A stretch of DNA of 64,000 nt from JAAURB01 sp049647265 (GTDB lineage: Bacteria > Cyanobacteriota > Cyanobacteriia > Cyanobacteriales > Microcoleaceae): NCBI GenBank assembly GCA_049647265.1, contig JBARXJ010000035.1:1-64000 (forward strand), given 5' to 3'. Below, piece by piece: positions 27,380-35,956 of the stretch. Position 1 is the stretch's first letter. The number at the start of each line of letters is the position of its first letter. A model generated the notes under the pieces. It was not told where the DNA came from. It did not search any database and was given only the letters and a program-made list of their open reading frames with translations. The position numbers were made by a program, and so were the translations under genes.

Positions 27380-28057
27380 CGCTGTTGTAATCTCCTCTGT
27401 TTCGATACAGTTGTCTAAGAATTATTAACCATCTGAATATTGAAATACTCAGAGGTAGTGTGAGCTAGAGGGTGAGTATAAAGAATAAGATACTATAGAA
27501 TATAAATAATTTCTAAAAATCTTAACCTTTTTGAGTATGAAAAGCTGATGTCTCTGTTCTTGATAAATTACAACTTCAACTTCAGTATCATAGACTTATT
27601 AACAGTTCAGACAGATCGAAGGACTGTCATCTAAGATAACTTTTTAGTATAAGTCAGTCGTAATTCTACTGAATTGTTGCATCTTTAGTATAAGGATGAC
27701 AAGACCGTAAGTGAGACTCCGATCGAATCTTTACCGAATCTTTAAAAAACTTGTCCGGATCTCCGGATTAGAATCCGTTATATAAAGGAAATATAATAAA
27801 AGCAGACTGATGATTGAGAAGACGAATCTGCTAAGATTGGCATCAAGTCTTGTCAATCAAATTCTCTTAGAGAATACCCTGATGCGTCACCGAGCGCCGA
27901 TTTAACATCTATAACATGACTGAGCTAAAACTTGAATCAAAATTTATCGTGCATATAATCCATCTGTGTATCTACTGATCCCATCGGCTGTGTATGATCA
28001 AGATATGAACCTGTAACTGGGTTAATTTACTGAGTCTCTGTAATAGAGTTAGATAAT
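27380..28057. other. Divergent intergenic region between the PEP-CTERM gene and the PhnD gene
   Basis: About 680 bases with no gene. Notable are a direct repeat CGAATCTTTA twice (near 27724-27745) and two neighbouring TCCGGAT units followed by ATCCG (near 27754-27778). These could be binding sites for a regulator of the downstream sensor operon. No coding frame is evident. Confidence 0.4.
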
Positions 28058-29008
28058 ATGCTGCGTAATTTTCTGAGTCATATTCTCATTCTGAGTGTAG
28101 CTACAGTTTTGATGGGTTGTAGCCCTGAGGGATCAACGACCTCAACAACAAATCCAACCCCATCAGAACCCACAACCACCGACACCAATACAGAAACGAT
28201 AGTGATCGCCGATATCTCCAATAATCCGGCTAAGAAAATCAAACGTTATCAACCCTTAGCAGATTATTTAGCCACCCGATTAAGTAAATTTGATATTGGA
28301 GTCGGGGAAGTTCAAATCGCCTCCGATATGCCAACCATGATTCAGTGGCTAAAAAACGGAGAAGTCGATCTGTATTTTGATAGTCCGTATCCGGCAATGT
28401 ATATTACAGATCAATCGGGTGCAAAACCAATCTTACGACGTTGGAAAGGCGGACAAGCAGATTATTATACCGTCTTTTTTACCATGAAAGATCGAGACAT
28501 TAATTCTATTGAGGATTTACAAGGAAAAATCGTTGCCTTCGATGAAATTAGTTCAACTTCGGGTTATATGTTGCCGATGGCTTATCTCAAACAGGTAAAC
28601 CTCAAACCACAACAGAAAAGCTCTGTGAATGAAACCGTGGCAGAAGATGAAATTGGCTATATCTTCAGTGATGATGATGAAAATACCATTCAATGGGTGA
28701 TTAGTGGCAAGGTCGATGCCGGAGCCGTTGATATTGGTACATTTTTGGAGATCCCTGAAGCCAATCGAGAAGCCATGAAAGTATTGGCAGAAACAGATAA
28801 AGTGGCTCGCCATGTGGTTATGATTCAACCCGAAATGGAACCTGAAAAACTGGAGGCGATTAAACAGATCTTGTTGGAGATGGATCAAACTGAAGAAGGG
28901 AAAGTTGTCCTAGAGGAGTTTGAGGAAACAGCCAAGTTTGATGACTTTCCACCTGAAGCAGATCTTGCAAAAATGCGAGAATTATATCAACAGGTACAAA
29001 ATCAGTGA
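28058..29008 (+). CDS. PhnD-like phosphate/phosphonate-type periplasmic binding lipoprotein
   Basis: The 316-residue protein starts with a lipoprotein signal ending in the lipobox LMGC (Cys about residue 21). A Thr/Ser/Pro linker and a PhnD-family fold follow: IVIADISNNPAKKIKRYQPL, EVDLYFDSPYPAMYI, GKIVAFDEISSTSGYMLP and GKVDAGAVDIGTF. The family binds phosphonate, phosphite or related oxyanions. No phnC or phnE transporter genes follow. Its stop instead overlaps the start of a membrane histidine kinase (GTGA), so the binding protein probably serves as the kinase's periplasmic sensor. The ligand cannot be deduced. Confidence 0.88.
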   Translation: MLRNFLSHILILSVATVLMGCSPEGSTTSTTNPTPSEPTTTDTNTETIVIADISNNPAKKIKRYQPLADYLATRLSKFDIGVGEVQIASDMPTMIQWLKNGEVDLYFDSPYPAMYITDQSGAKPILRRWKGGQADYYTVFFTMKDRDINSIEDLQGKIVAFDEISSTSGYMLPMAYLKQVNLKPQQKSSVNETVAEDEIGYIFSDDDENTIQWVISGKVDAGAVDIGTFLEIPEANREAMKVLAETDKVARHVVMIQPEMEPEKLEAIKQILLEMDQTEEGKVVLEEFEETAKFDDFPPEADLAKMRELYQQVQNQ

Positions 29009-31026
29009 GCTGGATGGGTCAGTTCCAAATCAAACGAGTTTCGCTAGCAACGAAGTTAACCTTGGCCATGACAAGCTTGGTCATTGTTGCCGTGGCTGGC
29101 GTGACTTGGCTGTCTTTGCGACGTGAACAAGAAACCTTTCGCAACGAACTGCAACAGCAGGCACAAATTTTACTCGATGCCTTGGTTGTCACCACTTCCG
29201 ATGCCTTGTATACCCTTGATGCTGACTTCATGGAAGAGATCATGCAACAGTTGGGTCAAGAAGACAAGGTGTTATCCGCCGGCCGCATTTATGAGCGTGA
29301 TGGCCGAGTGGTGGCAGATGCTTACGGGAATGATGTGTTGGTGTATAGTGTCGAAGCCGACCCCTTTGGAAGAGAGTTACTTGACAGTGAGCAAACAACC
29401 TTTCGCTGGGAAGAAGACCAACTCTTAGCCGGTAAAGCGGTGAAAGTGGGAAATCAAACCTTAGGCGCGGTCAGTGTAGGGTTATCCACCGATAAACTGG
29501 AAGAAAAAATTGAAACAGTCCGTAACCAAGGCTTAGCTGCTGCCTTAGCTGCCGCCACAGCCGGGACATTCCTGGCGTTAGTCATGAGTCGCTCGGTGAC
29601 TGAACCCCTGAAGCAAATGACCCACGCCACCAAACGCATTGCAGAAGGGAATTTGAGCCAAAGGGTCAATGTTCAAACTCAAGACGAATTGAAGCTATTA
29701 GCTGATGCTTTTAATAGCATGAATGATCAGCTTCAGGAGTTATTGGAAAGTAAAGAACAACTGATTCAAAGTTTAGAACACCGCGCCGAAGAACTGCGGC
29801 AAAGCGAGACTAAAAACCGCGCTTTACTGAATGCCATACCAGATTTAATGTTCCGTTTTAGTCATCATGGGGTGATGCTGGATTTTAAAGAATCTCGCCG
29901 AGGCGGTTTACGAGAATCCTTAGGCAAATATTTGAATAAAACGGTTTATGATTTATTACCGTATCAGGTGGCTCAACTCTATGTTTATTATTTAGAAGAA
30001 GCGCTCTCAACCCATCAAATTCAGATTTTTGAATACGAACTCTTTTTACAAGAAAAACGGCTACATTTTGAAGCTCGAATTGTGGTCAGTGGCGATGATG
30101 AAGTGTTGGCAATTGTGAGGGATATTACCGACAGTAAGTTCGCTCAAATTGAGCTACAGCAAGCCAAAGAAGCAGCAGAAGCAGCCAACCACGCTAAAAG
30201 TGAGTTTCTGGCAAGTATGAGTCATGAACTCCGTACACCTTTGAATGCTATTATTGGGTATAGTGATTTGTTAACAGAAGAAGCCGAAGAGGCTGAACTT
30301 CCTGAGTTTTTTGGTAAGGATTTACAGCAAATTAAGGCTTCAGGAATGCATTTATTAACCTTAATTCAGGATATTTTGGATTTATCTAAACTTGAATCAG
30401 GAGAGATGTCTTTAGCGTTAGAAGTATTTGATTTAACTATTTTAATTGATGAAGTTCGAGCCTTAGTTAAACCGCTAACCGATAAGAATAACAATACCTT
30501 TGAGGTGATCTGCGATCCACATATCGGCTCAATGACTGGCGATCGCACAAAAATTATACAAATCTTATTAAATTTATTGAGTAATGCGGCAAAGTTTACG
30601 AGCGAGGGATGTGTGACGCTGAAAGTCATGCGAAGTAACCCGATTGAAACTATCCCTAAAAATGGTCACTCTCATTCTATCTCTCAAGTAGACAGTGAAC
30701 AAAATGGGAATAACGAGGGAGACGAAAGCTGGGTTATTTTTAGCGTATTAGATACAGGAATAGGGATGACACCTGAACAAGTTAATAAGGTTTTTGATCC
30801 CTTTGTTCAAGCTGATAATTCTACTAGCAGAAAATACGGCGGAACGGGACTGGGATTATCCATTAGTCAGCGCTTTTGTAACATGATGGGTGGAAAAATT
30901 TTAGTCAAAAGTGAGCCAGATGTCGGTTCAGAATTTACAGTATTTATCCCTTCAACAGTGAAAGAAATCAGCGAAGAAGATTATCAAGAAGCTGTTTCTG
31001 TAGAGTCATTACCCACAACTTCTTAA
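29005..31026 (+). CDS. Membrane sensor histidine kinase (periplasmic sensor, HAMP, PAS, HisKA, HATPase)
   Basis: The 673-residue protein has a membrane helix at about 17-38, a periplasmic domain of about 135 residues and a second helix near 178-196. A HAMP domain follows (200-252, TEPLKQMTHATKRIAEGNLSQR), then a coiled coil, a PAS domain (265-385), HisKA with the phospho-acceptor His407 (SMSHELRTPLNAIIGYSDLL) and a HATPase domain (LLNLLSNAAKFT, VLDTGIGMTPEQVNKVFDPF, GGTGLGLSISQR). The GTG at 29005 overlaps the PhnD stop; an in-frame ATG at 29014 is an alternative start. No response regulator gene is adjacent. Coupling to PhnD suggests that the binding protein reports ligand to the periplasmic domain. 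Confidence 0.9.
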   Translation: MSWMGQFQIKRVSLATKLTLAMTSLVIVAVAGVTWLSLRREQETFRNELQQQAQILLDALVVTTSDALYTLDADFMEEIMQQLGQEDKVLSAGRIYERDGRVVADAYGNDVLVYSVEADPFGRELLDSEQTTFRWEEDQLLAGKAVKVGNQTLGAVSVGLSTDKLEEKIETVRNQGLAAALAAATAGTFLALVMSRSVTEPLKQMTHATKRIAEGNLSQRVNVQTQDELKLLADAFNSMNDQLQELLESKEQLIQSLEHRAEELRQSETKNRALLNAIPDLMFRFSHHGVMLDFKESRRGGLRESLGKYLNKTVYDLLPYQVAQLYVYYLEEALSTHQIQIFEYELFLQEKRLHFEARIVVSGDDEVLAIVRDITDSKFAQIELQQAKEAAEAANHAKSEFLASMSHELRTPLNAIIGYSDLLTEEAEEAELPEFFGKDLQQIKASGMHLLTLIQDILDLSKLESGEMSLALEVFDLTILIDEVRALVKPLTDKNNNTFEVICDPHIGSMTGDRTKIIQILLNLLSNAAKFTSEGCVTLKVMRSNPIETIPKNGHSHSISQVDSEQNGNNEGDESWVIFSVLDTGIGMTPEQVNKVFDPFVQADNSTSRKYGGTGLGLSISQRFCNMMGGKILVKSEPDVGSEFTVFIPSTVKEISEEDYQEAVSVESLPTTS

Positions 31027-31037
31027 AAATGAGTGAA

Positions 31038-31709
31038 TTATTTCAGTTTTCCATCTTCCATGTTAATAATCCGATCTGCAACATCTAAAATTCGATTATC
31101 ATGGGTGACCAGTAAAATTGTACATCCTTGTTCTTTCGCTAAATGTTGCATTAAGTTAACCACATCTCGACCGGATTTACTATCTAATGCGGCTGTCGGT
31201 TCATCAGCTAGAACTAATTTAGGATGAGTGACTAAAGCGCGGGCGATGGCAACTCGTTGTTTCTGTCCACCGGAAAGATTATCCGGATAATAATGAATTC
31301 GTTCTGCTAAACCCACTTGTTTTAAGAGGTTTTCAGACTGACTTTTAGCTTCTTTTTTACTAATATTATTATGAAGTTCTATCGACATTTGTACATTTTG
31401 TACGGCTGTCATGAAGGGGAGTAAATTATGAGCCTGAAAAATATAGCCAATATGACGACGAACTTGAGATAACTTCGCTTCATTTGCTTGATTTAACTCA
31501 AAACTTAAGCTGCGGAGGTGACCTTCCTGAACCGATCTTAATCCACCAATTAAGGAGAGTAGGGTTGTTTTTCCGGAACCGGAAGGGCCTGTTAAAATGA
31601 CAATTTCCCCTGAATGAATCTCGAGATTGATATCAAATAAAACCTGCTTTTTGAGGGGATTGCTTCCAAAGTAATGATTCAAATCACGAATTGAAATAAC
31701 AGAAATCAT
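31038..31709 (-). CDS. devA: DevA-type ABC exporter ATPase
   Basis: The 223-residue ATPase has Walker A (GPSGSGKTTLLSLIGG), a Q-loop (IFQAHNLLPFM), signature LSGGQKQRVAIARAL, Walker B (KLVLADEPTAALD) and an H-loop (LLVTHDNRI). It belongs to the MacB/LolD/DevA group. It is the last gene of devB-devC-devA, 13 bases after devC. In Anabaena, DevBCA with TolC exports heterocyst glycolipids; paralogues in other cyanobacteria export unknown lipids or stress products. Here it lies at the end of the polyketide-halogenase locus, which suggests that it exports that product. It converges on the histidine kinase with only 11 bases between the stops. Confidence 0.9.
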   Translation of the reverse strand: MISVISIRDLNHYFGSNPLKKQVLFDINLEIHSGEIVILTGPSGSGKTTLLSLIGGLRSVQEGHLRSLSFELNQANEAKLSQVRRHIGYIFQAHNLLPFMTAVQNVQMSIELHNNISKKEAKSQSENLLKQVGLAERIHYYPDNLSGGQKQRVAIARALVTHPKLVLADEPTAALDSKSGRDVVNLMQHLAKEQGCTILLVTHDNRILDVADRIINMEDGKLK

Positions 31710-31722
31710 AGAAAAATAGCTC

Positions 31723-32892
31723 CTAAAAAATATCAGCAGGATCGGCCGCTTTTAACTTATTGACCGCCGTTGCACCCGAAATAAAACACATTAAAACGGT
31801 GGCAACCAAAACAAATATCGCTCGACTAGAGGTCATGATGACGGGTAGTAATGTTGCCTGTTTCATAAAATAATATTGAATAATTGAAATTAAAAAGCCG
31901 GGAATATATCCCATGATGGCAATAAAAATAGCTTGCTGCAATACAATAGACAATAAATATTGATGTCGATAGCCAATCGCTTTTAGGGTTGCATATACCG
32001 CTAAATGTTCAGAAACATTGGTATAGAGAATTTGATAAACGACAACAATTCCGACAATAATTCCTAAGCTCACACCTAAGTTAAAAATAAATCCAATCGC
32101 TGTACTACTTTGCCAATAATTTTTTTCAAATTCTACAAACTCTTGTTTAGATAAAATTTTAACATCTTTGGATAACTGGCTTTTAAGCTTAGTAATAAAA
32201 GCCTCTGTATTCGTTCCTGAATTTAACTGAATTAAACCAATATCAATTAATCCTTTATCACGATTACTAAAAATTCTCAGAAAGTTGAGATGACTTGTGA
32301 TTAAGTTACCATCTGAACCAAAAGAAGTCCCTAAATCAAATAATCCAGCAACTTTAACTTTACGATTAATTCCGCTATTTCCGACTTCTGTAATAATCGT
32401 TTGTCCTTGTTCAAAATCAGTCGCGATTGAGCCAAATTCAGACCGAGAACCTCGATCAAATAAGACCTGATTAGGAATTTTTAGTAGGTCGATATTTTCC
32501 TCAATACCCGGATAATTAAACACTCGATGTCTTAAATCAAATCCAATCACAAAAATATTACGCCAATAGTCTCTAGTTTCCGGATTTTTCCACTGTCCAA
32601 AATCGAGATAAATTGGACTGACTAACTTGACTTCATCAAATGCTAAAGCCTGAGATAAACGCCGTTCTGGAAAACTTTCCATTGCAATTAATGAAGTCGA
32701 ACGGGGACTAATTAAAAATACATCACCTTCAAGTCCTTGATGAAACCGGACTGAACTATCAAACAATGCATCTCGAATTCCCAGTTGCATAAACACAATC
32801 ACAACCGAAAAAATAACGCCAGACAAAGCCACTAATAAACGAATCTTTTGATGTCTCAGTTGTAACCAAGCAGTCGGCAGTTTTTGAAACAT
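31723..32892 (-). CDS. devC: DevC-type ABC exporter permease
   Basis: The 389-residue protein has an FtsX/MacB topology. It has an N-terminal membrane helix (LLVALSGVIFSVVIVFMQLGI), a periplasmic domain of about 200 residues, and three C-terminal helices (IGFIFNLGVSLGIIVGIVVVYQILY, an AIMGYIPGFLISII segment, IFVLVATVLMCFISG). The start MFQKLPTAWLQLRHQKIRLLVAL is typical of cyanobacterial DevC. It pairs with DevA as the motor and with DevB as the periplasmic adaptor. The gap to devB is only 36 bases. Confidence 0.9.
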   Translation of the reverse strand: MFQKLPTAWLQLRHQKIRLLVALSGVIFSVVIVFMQLGIRDALFDSSVRFHQGLEGDVFLISPRSTSLIAMESFPERRLSQALAFDEVKLVSPIYLDFGQWKNPETRDYWRNIFVIGFDLRHRVFNYPGIEENIDLLKIPNQVLFDRGSRSEFGSIATDFEQGQTIITEVGNSGINRKVKVAGLFDLGTSFGSDGNLITSHLNFLRIFSNRDKGLIDIGLIQLNSGTNTEAFITKLKSQLSKDVKILSKQEFVEFEKNYWQSSTAIGFIFNLGVSLGIIVGIVVVYQILYTNVSEHLAVYATLKAIGYRHQYLLSIVLQQAIFIAIMGYIPGFLISIIQYYFMKQATLLPVIMTSSRAIFVLVATVLMCFISGATAVNKLKAADPADIF

Positions 32893-32928
32893 GATGTTCT
32901 CCTATCATCAGACTTGAAATATTAGGTG

Positions 32929-34359
32929 TTATTGGCTTAATTCTGAAACTTGCGAAGCCGTATCAATCACCACATTTACCTGTAAATTGGTCAACCCCGC
33001 AACTCGCTGACTATCTTCAGAATTGAGGCGAATTTTAACTTCAACAACTCTAGCATCAGCATCGGCCACCGGGTCTGTTCCTAATACATCTTTTGTACCA
33101 ATTTGTAAACCCACTTCATCCACAATTCCAGTTAAATCACCTACAACACCATCACTTAAAATCTTCGCCGTTTGACCCGGATTAACTTGATGAATATCCG
33201 TTTCATAAACCTCTGCCGTCACATACATTTGATCGGTTTGCCCGATTTCAATAATGCCATTATTGCTAACAATTTCACCCGGCCAAGTTTGAATTTTGAG
33301 CACTTGACCCGAACGAGGCGATCGCACATAAGCCAAATCTAAATTAGCTTGCGCTTGTTGTACAGATGCTTTTGCTGTTGCCAATTCCGCCGCCGCCACA
33401 GCCACATCAACCGGACGAACTTCCGCAATTTCAGCCTGGGTGGCGATCGCTTCAGCCCGTTGTTTTTGTAAGGTGAGAATCGTTCGATTTAAGTTGGCTT
33501 GAGCCTCTTGAACTTGTTCCGATAAAGTGCTAACAATTCGGTTTAAGTTCGCTTGTGCTTCTTGAATTTGAGCATTTTGAGTGGTGACAATTCGGATTAA
33601 ATTTGCCTCTGCTTCATTTAATTGTTTCCTAACCGTTTCCTCCTCCAAACATTGATCGTCGCGCTGAGATGCAGAAATAGCTCCATCTTGATATAACATC
33701 TCAAATCGTCTACAATCGGTTTCAGCATTGTTAACCTGAGCTTTTAACCGTTCAATCGTGGCATTCTGGGCCTGTCTTTCCCCAGACAGTTGAGCTTGTA
33801 ACCGTTCAATCGCCGCTTCCTGGGCCTGTCTTTCCCCAGACAGTTGAGCCTGCAAACGGCCAATACTGGCTTTCTGAGCGCTAATTTGCCCCTCTAACTC
33901 CGCTTTCAGCCGTTCAACCGTTGCAGATTGGGCATCAATCGCTCCCTGCTTCGCCCCCGCCTTCACCTGGTCTAAACGAGCCCGCGCCACTTCAACTTGA
34001 GACTGTGCCTGGTCTAACGCGGCAGAGAGGCGACCTTGACTATCCAAAACCGCAATCACTTGTCCCGCTTCAATGCGATCGCCCCGTTGGACTAATAATT
34101 GATCCACTCGCGCCCCTTCTGCAAACGCCGGTGCTGAGACTTGAATCACTTCCCCTTTCGGTTCTAAATAGCCGATAGCCGCAACAGTATTGAGGGTGAG
34201 AGGACGAGCCTCTGAAATAGTAGTCGTGGCGAAAGAAGTCTTGGATTGATGCTGCTGTAAAATGCCATAGGTGGTCATCGATCCGGTGGCTAAAGCAGCG
34301 GTAACAATGAATGCAGAAGTTCCCAAGCCAATGGGAGTAAAAAAGAGCTGTGATTTCAT
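32929..34359 (-). CDS. devB: DevB-type membrane fusion (HlyD-family) adaptor with an extended coiled coil
   Basis: The 476-residue protein has an N-terminal membrane helix, the split biotinyl-lipoyl motif (GYLEPKGEVIQVSAP, VQRGDRIEAGQVIAVLDSQGRL...AYVRSPRSGQVLKIQTWPGE) and the beta-barrel end (VYETDIHQVNPGQTAKIL). These are the marks of DevB/HlyD adaptors that link the inner-membrane pump to TolC. The intervening hairpin (residues about 110-320) is long, and its heptads include tandem repeats of RLQAQLSGERQAQ and EAQANLNR. It is first in devBCA. About 100 bases separate it from the hydrolase gene upstream on the same strand, so it may share the transcript of the biosynthetic locus. Confidence 0.9.
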   Translation of the reverse strand: MKSQLFFTPIGLGTSAFIVTAALATGSMTTYGILQQHQSKTSFATTTISEARPLTLNTVAAIGYLEPKGEVIQVSAPAFAEGARVDQLLVQRGDRIEAGQVIAVLDSQGRLSAALDQAQSQVEVARARLDQVKAGAKQGAIDAQSATVERLKAELEGQISAQKASIGRLQAQLSGERQAQEAAIERLQAQLSGERQAQNATIERLKAQVNNAETDCRRFEMLYQDGAISASQRDDQCLEEETVRKQLNEAEANLIRIVTTQNAQIQEAQANLNRIVSTLSEQVQEAQANLNRTILTLQKQRAEAIATQAEIAEVRPVDVAVAAAELATAKASVQQAQANLDLAYVRSPRSGQVLKIQTWPGEIVSNNGIIEIGQTDQMYVTAEVYETDIHQVNPGQTAKILSDGVVGDLTGIVDEVGLQIGTKDVLGTDPVADADARVVEVKIRLNSEDSQRVAGLTNLQVNVVIDTASQVSELSQ

Positions 34360-34460
34360 TAAATATCCTCCAAATTAATCACTCTTGTTGCACAATTGCT
34401 CCGGAGAGCTTAGAAATGTATAGATAGATAAATCCTGGCTATGTAATATCAATTTGATTT

Positions 34461-35471
34461 TTATCTAACTTGCTCAACCATTTGACGAATCGAATCAATC
34501 ACTAATTGAGGTTGATCGATGTGGATATTGTGACCACTCTTTTGAGCAATTTTTAGGCTACCGTTTGTCGAAAGCTGTGCAGTTTGGGCTTGCAAATCTT
34601 GCCAAATTTGTCCTGCTTTTTCAGCTTGTGCGGGGGGTAAACTGGAGAACATATTGACACCGTGAGACAGAACCACCAAAGGTAAATGGTCGGGCAATGG
34701 GCTGTGGTCAACGATATCAGCACTGCGCGACATTAACTGATTTTCAGCGATCGCGGTTTCAAAGGTTTTTGATGAGAAATTGGCTAAAATTAGGGGTTGA
34801 ACCTCAGGGGGTAACTGCTGGACAAAATCGGGAGCGACTCGAGTGCCGAGAAGTTGCATTGACAGGCGCAATAATCCCAAGCGTGAAACCACAGACAACA
34901 TTTGAAACATCTGTTGCGTTTCTGCCATACTCTGCTCAAAAGCGGGTGAGAGTTGAGTATAAACATTCCCCGGGACCGCATCGACTAACACTAAACCCAA
35001 AACTTCCTCTGGATATTGGCTGGCAAATTGACGCATATTTAATCCGCCCAAGGAATGACCCACCAGAATATACGGCCCTTCAACCCCAGCATTTGTCAGT
35101 AAGGTATGTAACTCTTCAACCATATACTCGCTGGTGCGAGGGTTAGGACTCGAGTCACTCCAACCGTATCCGGCTCTATCATAAGTACAAACTCGGGTAA
35201 ATTTTGCCACTTCTGATTCAACTAAACTCCAGACAGGAGATAAACCGCCGAGTCCGTATTCCATCACAACCGTGGGATTGCCATTGCCTTTGCCTGTGAC
35301 ATTAATATGGAGTTGATACCCCCCAACATCGATTCGTTTGCCCATTGGAGGATAGCGTTTTTGGTCTTGGGCCGAACCCATTGCCTCATAACCCATTCCC
35401 AAAACCATTCCTAACAGCAAACATCCAACGAATCCGCCCAAGACCAGTTTCATCTCTTGACTCCAGTTCAT
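34461..35471 (-). CDS. Alpha/beta hydrolase with N-terminal membrane anchor
   Basis: The 336-residue protein starts at the ATG at 35471 (MNWSQEMKLVLGGFVGCLL), one base after the stop of the upstream gene (TAA-T-ATG), which points to coupled translation. Residues 8-30 form a membrane anchor or signal. The alpha/beta hydrolase fold shows the oxyanion region (VVMEYGLGGLSPVW), RVCTYDRAGYGWSD and the nucleophile elbow GHSLGG. An Asp lies in VDAVPG, and the catalytic His is in AQKSGHNIHIDQP. A role in releasing, hydrolysing or esterifying the polyketide product is an inference from its position between the halogenases and devBCA. Confidence 0.82.
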   Translation of the reverse strand: MNWSQEMKLVLGGFVGCLLLGMVLGMGYEAMGSAQDQKRYPPMGKRIDVGGYQLHINVTGKGNGNPTVVMEYGLGGLSPVWSLVESEVAKFTRVCTYDRAGYGWSDSSPNPRTSEYMVEELHTLLTNAGVEGPYILVGHSLGGLNMRQFASQYPEEVLGLVLVDAVPGNVYTQLSPAFEQSMAETQQMFQMLSVVSRLGLLRLSMQLLGTRVAPDFVQQLPPEVQPLILANFSSKTFETAIAENQLMSRSADIVDHSPLPDHLPLVVLSHGVNMFSSLPPAQAEKAGQIWQDLQAQTAQLSTNGSLKIAQKSGHNIHIDQPQLVIDSIRQMVEQVR

Positions 35472-35472
35472 A

Positions 35473-35850
35473 TTAAGGTTGACGACAAGTACGAATCGCC
35501 GGGTGACCATTAACAACAGTTAGATAAAGGCAACGTTTCCCAGCTTCCTCTGATTCCCAGCAATAGATTGGCACCCCCGAACAACAGGCAGATTCTTGAA
35601 CCGCTTTGGGTAAGTCGCCAAAAGTAATCTGTTTTTTAGGCTTGCTACCACTGAGGGGACAAACAGCAGATGCCATAATAAAAATGGAACCAATTTCACT
35701 GAGGGCGCGACTTTCTAAGGTAATGGTATTGCCCAGATTAAGCTCATACAGTTCTGGGTCAGAGAAATTGAGTCCAAGACGACCGAGTCCTTTTTTAATC
35801 TGTTGGACTTCAGGGATTTGTTGAGATTGAAATACAGTGACAGCTTCCAT
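35473..35850 (-). CDS. Small Cys-rich hypothetical protein (125 aa)
   Basis: I do not recognise the family. The protein (from MEAVTVFQSQQIP) has a short amphipathic start, a hydrophobic patch (LSEIGSIFIMASAVCPLSG) and several cysteines (ACCSGVPIYCWESEEAGKRC, RTC near the end). It has no membrane helix or signal peptide. It sits between the last halogenase and the hydrolase, with a one-base gap to the latter. This points to a function in the same pathway or its export. I use the ATG at 35850 rather than a TTG at 35871. Confidence 0.55.
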   Translation of the reverse strand: MEAVTVFQSQQIPEVQQIKKGLGRLGLNFSDPELYELNLGNTITLESRALSEIGSIFIMASAVCPLSGSKPKKQITFGDLPKAVQESACCSGVPIYCWESEEAGKRCLYLTVVNGHPAIRTCRQP

Positions 35851-35956
35851 GTTTCTTGAGTTTAATGACAATAAAAATGATGATTTGCAGCCTAATTTTG
35901 TTTGAGGTGGGTAAAGGTCAGTAGAGGATAATCTTTACCCTGGGTATGGTTTGAGG

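Noticed and set aside
34697..35146. 149-codon plus-strand frame across the hydrolase gene
   Set aside because: It is antisense to a clear alpha/beta hydrolase and has no motif of its own.
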